From: Pseudomonas migulae NBRC 103157
Lineage (GTDB): Bacteria; Pseudomonadota; Gammaproteobacteria; Pseudomonadales; Pseudomonadaceae
Direction: 5' to 3'
NCBI RefSeq assembly: GCF_002091715.1
Contig: NZ_BDAG01000005.1
Location: forward strand, 124,001 to 188,000
DNA length: 64,000 nucleotides
A program made the translations under genes and the position numbers. The notes under the pieces are model-generated. The model was not told the DNA's origin. It was given only the letters and a program-made list of their open reading frames with translations, and made no database searches. This document shows, piece by piece, positions 1-7,286 of the stretch (its first letter is position 1; every line of letters starts with the position of its first letter).

Positions 1-445
1 GATGACCATGGACGGCAAACAGGGCTGCGCCAAACTCATGGGCCGCATCAAGAACCCGGACCTGGGCTCGATGCGCATCCTGCACCTGCCGCACTCGTGG
101 AACCACTGCATGGGTGACCACATCATTGTGTTCACCGTATGGCCGATCAGCGCGCAGGAAACCATGGTCACCACCAAGTGGATCGTGCACAAGGACGCGG
201 TCGAAGGCGTGGACTACGACGTGGAGCGCATGCGCCAGGTCTGGGATGCCACCAACGATCAGGACCGTCGCCTGGCCGAAGAGAACCAGCGCGGGATCAA
301 CTCCACTGCTTATCAGCCAGGGCCTTATTCCAAGACCTATGAGTTTGGTGTGGTGAACTTTGTGGACTGGTACAGCGAGCGTCTGTTGAACAACCTTGGT
401 GCTGAGCCTGCGCCGTACCTCAAAGGGGTTCCGGTTCAAGGCTAA
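1..445 (+). CDS. gbcA: Glycine betaine monooxygenase, oxygenase subunit GbcA (3' part only)
   Basis: This is the C-terminal ~147 residues of a Rieske-type ring-hydroxylating oxygenase alpha subunit; the gene is cut by the left edge, so the Rieske cluster and most iron ligands lie outside. The visible part has the usual alpha-subunit barrel ending (FTVWPISAQETMVTTKW) and a short C-terminal tail (EPAPYLKGVPVQG). In pseudomonads GbcA with the reductase GbcB removes one methyl group from glycine betaine, giving dimethylglycine and formaldehyde, the substrate of DgcAB encoded just downstream on the other strand. The identity is from family resemblance and context. Reading frame enters at base 2 (base 1 is the last base of a codon). 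Confidence 0.85.
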   Translation, partial: MTMDGKQGCAKLMGRIKNPDLGSMRILHLPHSWNHCMGDHIIVFTVWPISAQETMVTTKWIVHKDAVEGVDYDVERMRQVWDATNDQDRRLAEENQRGINSTAYQPGPYSKTYEFGVVNFVDWYSERLLNNLGAEPAPYLKGVPVQG

Positions 446-455
446 GAGCAAAAGC

Positions 456-577
456 TTCGCGAGCAAGTCGAATCGTCGCACCGCCGCTCCCACATTGGAT
501 CTACGTTGTGCACAAATCTTGTGGTCAACACGGTCAAGTGTGGGAGCGGCGGTGCGACGATTCGACTTGCTCGCGAA
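456..577. repeat. REP inverted pair (REPIN) after gbcA
   Basis: Perfect 39-bp inverted arms at 456-494 and 539-577 around a 44-base spacer. The arms carry TTCGCGAGCAAG at one end and a GTCGCACCGCCGCTCCCACA end, a variant of the GAGCGGGCTTGCTCGCGA family. It could fold into a long hairpin in the gbcA 3' UTR and may help end or protect the transcript. Confidence 0.9.
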
Positions 578-697
578 GGCACCCTAATGGTCACCGCCTT
601 TCTTTCTCCATACCCTCCCCTCCATAGATCTGTACGAAATATGATCTATTCCGTTCAGCGCTATGCCGTTCGTGGCGTCCAGCCTTCAGCAAACAAG

Positions 698-1250
698 TTA
701 TCCACACCTCCACCCACAGCTAATGGGGACAAGTGTGTGACGACCCATAATTTTCTCCACAGAAACCGAAGAAAATCCGTGACTTATGCAGAAGCAGGGT
801 TTTGAGCGGCGATTGGCTGTTTTTTGACCTGACGCCTGAAAGCCACGAAACACGTGGCCTGCGGAGGATGGCGAACACCTTATCCACAGAAGCGCCAACA
901 GACTTTGGGGGCAACTTTGGCGAATCTGTGGAAAACCGCCGGAAGCCGCGATAAATCGGGGTTTGCGAGAGGTTTATCAGCGTAAAACTGTGATTTGGTT
1001 GTTTTTTAATCATCCACCTGAAAGCCCCGTTTTATAAGGCCTGCAGCCGACAGCGAACATCTTATCCACAGAAGCGCCAACAGAGATTGGGGGCAAGTAT
1101 TGTTGCCCGCCTAAACTTATCCTCGGGAAAAAGCCCGTAAAAACCGTAAGTTAGGCTGGTTGTTTTTTGTACGAAGGCTTGCAGGGCTTGAATACCGTGG
1201 CGTGCAGCGAGGGGTGAACATGTTATCCACAGAAACGCTAACAGGGATTG
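698..1250 (+). repeat. Tandem array of four imperfect repeats, each with a perfect DnaA box
   Basis: The convergent intergenic region 446-1263 holds four directly oriented copies of TTATCCACA at 698-706, 880-888, 1062-1070 and 1223-1231, spaced 182, 182 and 161 bases. In copies 2 and 3 the box continues as GAAGCGCCAACAG and then TTGGGGGCAA; copies 1 and 4 keep diverged forms of this. Copies 2-4 are also preceded by TGTTTTTT about 65 bases upstream (818, 1000, 1160). One-mismatch boxes lie at 753-761 (TTCTCCACA) and, inverted, at 927-935. No protein-coding pattern is apparent here. TTATCCACA is the consensus high-affinity box for the replication initiator DnaA; binding is inferred, not shown. 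Confidence 0.8.
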
Positions 1251-1263
1251 TGGGTAACCGTCA

Positions 1264-2424
1264 TCAAACCCTGTTGAAACATGACAGCCCCGAGGCGATA
1301 TCCAGATTCAGCTCATAGTCATTGAACGCCCCCCAGCCGAGCAGGATCGAAGGCACGTACTGCCCGAGCAGCATGGACGGCGGAATTGTGTAGTCCGGGT
1401 AGTATTTGTAGGTGATCGACCGGATGCGTCCGGCCAGGCTCAACTCGCCCCTGTAGGTCCGGTGACTCGGCGTGACGTTGTCCGGTGAATGGCCGGGCGA
1501 GGACGAGGTCAGGTAATCCACATTGCCTGTGTCGATAATCGCCAGCGTTGCCCGACGATCCAGCCGCGCGGCAATGGTCAGTCGTTGATTGAAGTCCATG
1601 CGCGCGTAGGTGATGGGCGAATCACATCGCGTGGGCGGTGCCGCGTTAATCTCCAGGGTCTTTTTCGTGACCTTCAAACGCCCTGACTTACCGATCAGAT
1701 CAAGCCCCAACAAGTTATCCCGGTCACTGACAAACACCAGGACATTCCTGAATTCGCGTGCACCTATCTTCAGGGACTCCAGGATTCCCAGTTGGGCTGC
1801 CAGGTCTCGCTCACCGTAGAACGTGCTGTAGCCGTAATGGGAGTCGGTCAATAACCTGATGCCCATCAACTTCGCAGTTTCAGTGTTGACCCGTGTTTGA
1901 GGGGCTCCCGTATCAAGAATGAAGCGCGCCGAAACCCCATTGGCCGCTTTGACGTCGATGTAGGGCAACACTTCGTCGGTCGATTGGCCGTCACTGGGGT
2001 AAGGATGGATCGGCAGTACTTCGTGGTGCTTTGTTTGGGTCACCGAGAAATCGGCGACCTGACGCAAGGTCGCGAGCGATTCGCTGCCGAACATGGAAAA
2101 CAACGGTTTGAGCTCAGGGTCATTCGCGATGGCCCCGGCGTGACGGCGCTTGATCGCCAGGTAGTAATCGGGAAGCTGGTTGGCGGCCTTGTCCTCGAAC
2201 ATTCTGGCGAGAACGGACACTGAACACTTCAGGTTTTTTTCAGGATCGCGTACGTCGTCGCACTGCTGCTTCATCTGCGCCAGGGAAGCGCTGCGCCCCG
2301 GTTCAGACTCGATCCATGTATAGAAATCCGGCGCTTCCCTATCAGCCGTCGAATTCGTGGAGACACAGAGAAAAACCATCAGGGCACAGATCAGACATGG
2401 CACACGCCGATTGACCGCGCTCAT
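1264..2424 (-). CDS. Secreted retropepsin-like aspartic protease, two-lobed
   Basis: 386 residues. An N-terminal signal peptide (about residues 1-27, hydrophobic core LICALMVFLCV) suggests export. After an alpha-helical region (30-130) there are two retropepsin-like lobes: the first has FILDTGAPQ with D171-T172-G173, the second LAIIDTGNVDY with D298-T299-G300. Each also has a flap-like later strand and a hydrophobic-hydrophobic-G element (NLLGLDLIG; SILLGWGAF). A pepsin-style two-Asp site within one chain is therefore plausible. The ATG at 2424 fits the signal peptide. The GNAT gene lies 79 bases upstream on the same strand and may share its transcript. Substrate unknown; it could also be a non-catalytic relative. 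Confidence 0.7.
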   Translation of the reverse strand: MSAVNRRVPCLICALMVFLCVSTNSTADREAPDFYTWIESEPGRSASLAQMKQQCDDVRDPEKNLKCSVSVLARMFEDKAANQLPDYYLAIKRRHAGAIANDPELKPLFSMFGSESLATLRQVADFSVTQTKHHEVLPIHPYPSDGQSTDEVLPYIDVKAANGVSARFILDTGAPQTRVNTETAKLMGIRLLTDSHYGYSTFYGERDLAAQLGILESLKIGAREFRNVLVFVSDRDNLLGLDLIGKSGRLKVTKKTLEINAAPPTRCDSPITYARMDFNQRLTIAARLDRRATLAIIDTGNVDYLTSSSPGHSPDNVTPSHRTYRGELSLAGRIRSITYKYYPDYTIPPSMLLGQYVPSILLGWGAFNDYELNLDIASGLSCFNRV

Positions 2425-2503
2425 GATCGACCCATGCCTGAAACCGCGTTGTTTGAATTAGCGCTGCTGCCAGTTCGGGCAGCTCATAGAGAAATGTAGT
2501 TCA

Positions 2504-3070
2504 CTAGGGCCACTGCATGAGGTAGGCCTCACCGGTCACCCGAATCATCGGGTGAGGGGTGATCAGGCAGGTATCGACGATTCGAAAGCCATGGCGCTCG
2601 TAAAACCGACGGGCACCGGTGTTGACGGCGTAGTCGATCAGGCTCAACCCCTTGAGGCCCAACTGGCTGGCGCGCTCGTGAGCGTGCGCGAGGAACTGTT
2701 TGCCCAGGCCCTGATTTCGCCAGCCTTCGTGCAGCGCCAGGCTGGAGATGTAGAGCGTGTCGGGGATTTCCATGTCGGCATATGGCGCCAGCACCGGGTC
2801 GGTGGTGGGTTCGGCCAGGGGATCGTGACGCATTGTGTAGCTGTGCATCATGCCGACGACCTGCCCGTCTGCTTCGGCAATCAGGCAGTTCTGCCAGGAG
2901 AAATCCACATCGTCGCGGGCGTAACGACTGGCCCCCACTTCCAACAGATCCTGGCCCGGCTCTGCCAGTTGGCTCCAGATGTAATCCGAAGCCCCCTCTG
3001 ACGAAATCTGGAACAGACGAGCAATCTCCCGCGCATCCGCGCGCTGGGCCGAACGAAATTTTACGGTCAT
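2504..3070 (-). CDS. GNAT-family N-acetyltransferase
   Basis: 188 residues in a single GNAT domain. The acetyl-CoA loop is visible as GWRNQGLGKQFLAHA (consensus Q/R-x-x-G-x-G/A), followed by ARRFYERHGF, the usual last strand and helix. The substrate cannot be told. The frame stays open to 3169, but those first 33 codons translate the REP element at 3081-3170; the ATG at 3070 sits behind AAGGGAAAACC and begins a natural GNAT start (MTVKFRSAQRADAREI), so it was chosen. It is followed by the retropepsin-like gene on the same strand. Confidence 0.8.
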   Translation of the reverse strand: MTVKFRSAQRADAREIARLFQISSEGASDYIWSQLAEPGQDLLEVGASRYARDDVDFSWQNCLIAEADGQVVGMMHSYTMRHDPLAEPTTDPVLAPYADMEIPDTLYISSLALHEGWRNQGLGKQFLAHAHERASQLGLKGLSLIDYAVNTGARRFYERHGFRIVDTCLITPHPMIRVTGEAYLMQWP

Positions 3071-3080
3071 GGTTTTCCCT

Positions 3081-3170
3081 TGTGGGAGCGGGCTTGCTCG
3101 CGAACGCGGTGTGTCAGGCAATTTTACTGTCGATTGAAACTCCGCGTTCGCGAGCAAGCCCGTTCCCACA
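3081..3170. repeat. REP inverted pair
   Basis: Arms 3081-3109 and 3142-3170, GAGCGGGCTTGCTCGCGAACGCGG type, one mismatch (CGTTCCC). It lies between the GNAT gene and the end of the ETF beta-like gene and directly abuts the GNAT ribosome-binding site. Confidence 0.9.
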
Positions 3171-3193
3171 TTTTGATGTGTGGTGATTGTGAG

Positions 3194-3964
3194 TCAGCGA
3201 ACCACGCCTTCTTCGATCAACAACTTGAGAATCGCCTCGGCACCCGCTTGTGCGGTCACGCCTTTGAGCACTTGTCCGCCGCCGCCACTGGCCTTTGCCG
3301 TCGCGGCTTTCATCCGGTCTGCGCCGCTTTTGGCTTTGATCACTTTCAAGCGTTTAGGCCGCGGTTTGGCAGGTTGCAATGTAGCGACCGCCAGCAGTTC
3401 ATCGTCGATCACTTCGACTTCATCCGCCTGCAACACACCGCGCCGGGCCGGGCCGTAGGCGCTCTGCCGAGGCTTCGGCGCCGCGTTATCCACTGTCGCG
3501 AGAAACGGCAGCCGTACCTTCAAACGACGACGCTGGCCACGGGGCAAGGCTTGCAGCACCAGGGCCGAATTGCCGTCGATGGACTCGACCTGCGCCAGCC
3601 CGACCACCAGCGGCCAGCCGAGGCTTTCCGCCAGCAGAAACGGCAGCATGCCCGAGCCTTCACCGGTTTCAGCCTGGCTGCCGGTCAGCACGACTTGCGC
3701 ACCCGCGTCGCGCAGATAGGCGGTCAACGCCGGCAATGCATCGGCGCCCTGCGGTTGTTCCAGCACATGCAGCTGTTCCAGGCCCATGCCCAGGTAAGCG
3801 CGCAACGCCGGTTCCGCGACGTCGCCGGCATGCAGCACTTGCAGGTTATCCCCAGCCAGTTGCAGACCCAGTTCCACGGCCCGCGCATCCTGCTCCGCGC
3901 GACGTGGCCGGCCGGAAGTCGGGTGGGCGCCGATGGACACCAGGCTGATGATTTTCGTGCTCAT
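3194..3964 (-). CDS. Electron transfer flavoprotein beta-subunit-like protein of the dimethylglycine operon
   Basis: 256 residues, the usual size of an ETF beta subunit. The family signature region is visible as VLTGSQAETGEGSGMLPFLLAE, with a C-terminal arm that normally wraps around the alpha subunit. ETFs carry electrons from flavin dehydrogenases to the quinone pool. Being last in the dgc operon, 15 bases after the alpha-like gene, it most likely takes electrons from DgcA/DgcB rather than from general acyl-CoA dehydrogenases, which normally use a separate ETF. It corresponds in position to PA5401-type genes of P. aeruginosa. Start: ATG at 3964 behind AAGGAAAGGG. Confidence 0.85.
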   Translation of the reverse strand: MSTKIISLVSIGAHPTSGRPRRAEQDARAVELGLQLAGDNLQVLHAGDVAEPALRAYLGMGLEQLHVLEQPQGADALPALTAYLRDAGAQVVLTGSQAETGEGSGMLPFLLAESLGWPLVVGLAQVESIDGNSALVLQALPRGQRRRLKVRLPFLATVDNAAPKPRQSAYGPARRGVLQADEVEVIDDELLAVATLQPAKPRPKRLKVIKAKSGADRMKAATAKASGGGGQVLKGVTAQAGAEAILKLLIEEGVVR

Positions 3965-3979
3965 AACCCTTTCCTTCCC

Positions 3980-5200
3980 TTAAGCCGCATCGCGCTTGGC
4001 TTCGTTGCGGTAAGCCTCTACCGCCGCGATCAAGGCTTGAAGTATCTCGGCGCTCTCGCCGATCACCGATAGGTCGGCCCGTTTGATCATGTCGCAGCCA
4101 GGGTCGAGGTTGATCGCCACCACCTTGTCGCAGGCACCGATGCCTTGCAGGTGTTGGATCGCCCCGGAAATCCCCACCGCCACGTAAACGCGCGCGGTGA
4201 CCCAGGTGCCGGACGCGCCGACCTGACGGTCGCGCGCCATGAAACCATCGTCCACTGCCACGCGTGACGCGCCTTCGGTGGCGCCGAGGGCTTGGGCGGT
4301 TCTGTGGAAAAGTCCCCAATCCTTGACCCCGTTGCCGCCGGAGAAGATGAACTCGGCTTCGGCCATCGGAATCGCCGCCGGGTCCACGGCCACAGCGCCC
4401 AGATCCTCGATCCGCGACAGGCTGCGGGCCACGGTTGTGGATAACTCCACCGGCAAGGCTTCGTGTCGGGTTTCGCTGACGGGTTCGGCACATTCGACGG
4501 CAGCCAGGATCAAGCGTGCAACCGGGCGCGCAAGGTCTTGCAAGCCAGCACCGGCGCGGCCGATGCATTCCTGATCCTTGACCTGCCAGACCCGCGTGGC
4601 CGGGCGTTCGCCCAGTGCAGCGGCAAAGCGTCGACCGAGTTCGCCGCCACCGCTGCGGCTGTCCGGCAGCAGCCAATGGCGCGGGCTGAACTGGTTATCC
4701 ACAGCCCGCAGGCCCTGGACCCGTTGTTCCGGTGCATAACCGCTGAATTCCTCGCCTTCGAGTACCAACAAGCGATCGACGCCTGCGGTGGCGAAGGCGC
4801 TCTCCTTGTGTTCGCCGAAGACCACGGCCAATACCGCGCCATCTTTGCCGGCCAATTGATGCGCCAGTCCGAGCAAATCGCGGTCGTGGCTGCTCAAGCG
4901 GCCGCCGACCATGTCCGGCACCACGCTGATGTAAAACGCAGGTGCAGGCACTTGATGCAGCGGCAATTGCACTTCAACAGCGGCCGAGCGTTTGGTCGCC
5001 CCGCCCTGCTGAGCGCCACTGCGGTCGATCCGTTTAATGCCGTTCGGGCCGATGAAACCGATGCCATGGGGATTTTTGCGGATGACGCCATTCGGCCCCA
5101 TCCAGCTGTGTTGCGCCGGTTGCATGGCCGCATGCAGCGGGTGCAGGCGGTTACGGGCAATCCATTCGGCGCGGGGGTCGCGGCGGATAATGTCGCTCAT
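3980..5200 (-). CDS. Electron transfer flavoprotein alpha-subunit-like protein
   Basis: 406 residues, about 80-90 longer than typical ETF alpha subunits. The C-terminal FAD domain is well conserved: FSGGNGVKDWGLF, GASRVAVDDGF, RQVGASG, VAVGISGAIQHLQGI and VAINLDPG. The first ~85 residues are an extension with two GPNG units 16 residues apart (35-38 and 51-54). It overlaps the dgcB stop codon by one base (TGATG at 5202-5198), so the two are translationally coupled. Likely role: with the beta-like protein, it carries electrons from dimethylglycine/sarcosine-type demethylation. It matches the position of PA5400-type genes. Confidence 0.85.
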   Translation of the reverse strand: MSDIIRRDPRAEWIARNRLHPLHAAMQPAQHSWMGPNGVIRKNPHGIGFIGPNGIKRIDRSGAQQGGATKRSAAVEVQLPLHQVPAPAFYISVVPDMVGGRLSSHDRDLLGLAHQLAGKDGAVLAVVFGEHKESAFATAGVDRLLVLEGEEFSGYAPEQRVQGLRAVDNQFSPRHWLLPDSRSGGGELGRRFAAALGERPATRVWQVKDQECIGRAGAGLQDLARPVARLILAAVECAEPVSETRHEALPVELSTTVARSLSRIEDLGAVAVDPAAIPMAEAEFIFSGGNGVKDWGLFHRTAQALGATEGASRVAVDDGFMARDRQVGASGTWVTARVYVAVGISGAIQHLQGIGACDKVVAINLDPGCDMIKRADLSVIGESAEILQALIAAVEAYRNEAKRDAA

Positions 5201-7149
5201 CAGTGGGCCTCCGCAGGTTCACGTTGGGCCGGTGTGGTCGGTTTGCTTGGGGCTGCGTCTTCAAGCAGCGCGTCCGCCACCAGCTCGGCGATGTCCTTGA
5301 TCAGCGGACGCGGTTCGACCACGCCTTCGAGCATCGCGGTGCACTGTGGGCAGCCCACGGCCACCAGCTCGGCACCGGTTTCGCGGATGTCTTCCATGCG
5401 CATGTCGGGGATACGTTGCTTGCCCGGAATGTCGGTGATCGGCGCACCGCCACCACCGCCGCAGCAGCGCGAGCGGAAACCGGAGCGTTGCATTTCCTTG
5501 ACCTCGATCCCCAGCGCACGCAGTACCTCACGCGGCGCCTCGTATTCGCCGTTGTAGCGACCGAGGTAGCACGGGTCGTGATAGGTCACGCTGTTGCCTT
5601 TGTGCTGGCCGAGATTGAGTGCGCCAGCGCTGATGATTTCCGCCATGTAGGTGCTGTGGTGCTGCACGACGTAGTTGCCGTCGAAGGCGCCGTACTCGTT
5701 TTTCAGCACGTGGAAGCTGTGCGGGTCGCAGGTGACGATGCGGTTGAAGCTGTACTTGGCCAGGGTCTGGATGTTGCGTTTGGCCAACAACTGGAAGGTG
5801 GCTTCGTCGCCCAGACGCCGGGCCACGTCACCGCTGTCGCGCTCTTCAAGACCTAGCACCGCGAAGTCGACCTTGGCCGCTTTCAGCACTTTGACGAAGG
5901 CGCGCAAGGTGCGCTGGTTGCGCATGTCGAAGGCACCGTCGCCGACCCAGAACAGCACGTCGACCGACTTCTTCTCGCTCATCAGATTGAGGTTCAAGTC
6001 CGCCGCCCAGTTCATCCGCCCGCCCGGCGCGAAACCGCCCGGGTTGTCGGTGGCGATCAGGTTTTCCAGAACTTCGGCACCCTTGTTCGGGGTCGCGCCT
6101 TTTTCCAGGGTCAGGTGGCGGCGCATGTCGACGATGGCATCGACGTGCTCGATCATCATCGGGCATTCCTCGACGCAGGCACGGCAAGTGGTGCAGGACC
6201 ACAAGGTTTCAGCGTCCACCAGACCGTTGACGATCGGTTGATGCGGATTGCCGGCGTGTTCGCCGATCGCTTTGCCCGGATACGGGCTCCCGGCAAACTT
6301 GGCGTCGGTGCCACCGGCGAGGCCAACGACCATGTCTTGAATCAGCTTTTTCGGGTTCAGCGGCTGACCGGCGGCGAATGCCGGGCACGCGGCTTCGCAC
6401 TTGCCGCACTGCACGCAGGCGTCAAAACCGAGCAGTTGGTTCCAGGTGAAATCCTTGGGCGTTTCCACGCCCAGCGGTGCGCTTGGATCGTTGAGGTCCA
6501 GCGGCTTCAAACCGGTGGAACGACCACCGCCAAAACGTTCGGCGCGGCGGTGCCAGGCCAGGTGCAGCGCACCGGCGAAGGCGTGCTTCATCGGCCCGCC
6601 CCAGGTCATGCCGAAGAACAATTCCGAGACGCCCCAGAGCACGCCGAGCCCGAGGATCACGACCAGGATCCAGCCACCGAAGTTTTCCGGCAGGATGCCT
6701 GCCACTGGCAGGGTCACCAGGAAGAACGACGCCGAAAATGCCAGCAAGCTTTTCGGCAAACGCATCCACGGGCCTTTGGACAAACGGGCCGGTGGGTTGC
6801 GCCGGCGCAGGTACACGAAGATCGCACCGACGAACATCACGGCCGTCATCAGCAACAGCGCGTAACCGAGGAAGCGGTTATGCAGGCCGAACCCGTGCAC
6901 CAGAATCGCCAGCACAGCGGATGCCACCGCACCACCGGCCGTGGCGACGTGGGTGTTGGCGATGTATTTGTCCCGCGCGACGACGTGGTGCAAGTCGACC
7001 ATGTAGCGCTTGGGCATGGCGAACAGGCCACCGATCAGGTCGACTTTCGAAGCCCGGCCCCGGCGCCACATAGCCACCCGCCGCAACGCGCCCAGAACCG
7101 CAAGGCCCAGGGCAACGAACAACAGGATTGGAAGAAGGGTGTTCAACAT
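5200..7149 (-). CDS. dgcB: Dimethylglycine demethylase subunit DgcB, membrane iron-sulfur oxidoreductase
   Basis: 649 residues. The N-terminal part has about five membrane segments (residues ~2-22, 75-92, 95-115, 135-155, 158-178), like respiratory heterodisulfide-reductase-type subunits. Two [4Fe-4S] motifs follow: CVQCGKCEAACP (245-256) and CTTCRACVEECP (319-330). The C-terminal half has CCG-type motifs (HDPCYLGRYNG and FRSRCCGGGGG) for a further cluster. It probably passes electrons from DgcA to the membrane or the ETF. Start: an in-frame ATG exists at 7182, but the ATG at 7149 has GGGAG 8 bases upstream and begins with a membrane helix. The upstream alternative overlaps nothing conserved. 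Confidence 0.88.
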   Translation of the reverse strand: MLNTLLPILLFVALGLAVLGALRRVAMWRRGRASKVDLIGGLFAMPKRYMVDLHHVVARDKYIANTHVATAGGAVASAVLAILVHGFGLHNRFLGYALLLMTAVMFVGAIFVYLRRRNPPARLSKGPWMRLPKSLLAFSASFFLVTLPVAGILPENFGGWILVVILGLGVLWGVSELFFGMTWGGPMKHAFAGALHLAWHRRAERFGGGRSTGLKPLDLNDPSAPLGVETPKDFTWNQLLGFDACVQCGKCEAACPAFAAGQPLNPKKLIQDMVVGLAGGTDAKFAGSPYPGKAIGEHAGNPHQPIVNGLVDAETLWSCTTCRACVEECPMMIEHVDAIVDMRRHLTLEKGATPNKGAEVLENLIATDNPGGFAPGGRMNWAADLNLNLMSEKKSVDVLFWVGDGAFDMRNQRTLRAFVKVLKAAKVDFAVLGLEERDSGDVARRLGDEATFQLLAKRNIQTLAKYSFNRIVTCDPHSFHVLKNEYGAFDGNYVVQHHSTYMAEIISAGALNLGQHKGNSVTYHDPCYLGRYNGEYEAPREVLRALGIEVKEMQRSGFRSRCCGGGGGAPITDIPGKQRIPDMRMEDIRETGAELVAVGCPQCTAMLEGVVEPRPLIKDIAELVADALLEDAAPSKPTTPAQREPAEAH

Positions 7150-7188
7150 GGTGAAGCTCCCAAAGACCTCGGGGTTTTGCATGGGCCT

Positions 7189-7276
7189 TGTAGGAGCCGG
7201 CTTGCTGGCGATTCAAACGCCGCGGTGAATCAGGCAGTCCGCGTTATCGTTCATCGCCAGCAAGCCGGCTCCAACA
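7189..7276. repeat. REP inverted pair between dgcA and dgcB
   Basis: Arms 7189-7212 and 7253-7276 of the TGTAGGAGCCGGCTTGCTGGCGAT family, inside the dgc operon. A stable hairpin here could adjust relative levels of dgcA and dgcB messages. Confidence 0.9.
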
Positions 7277-7286
7277 GGAGATTGGC

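Noticed and set aside
3071..3169. Upstream extension of the GNAT acetyltransferase to 3169
   Set aside because: The extra codons are REP sequence; the ATG at 3070 has its own ribosome-binding site.
4436..4703. Two perfect DnaA boxes in the ETF alpha-like gene (4436-4444 inverted and 4695-4703), and one in mltA at 61313-61321
   Set aside because: They lie in conserved coding sequence with no repeated context, unlike the array at 698-1231.
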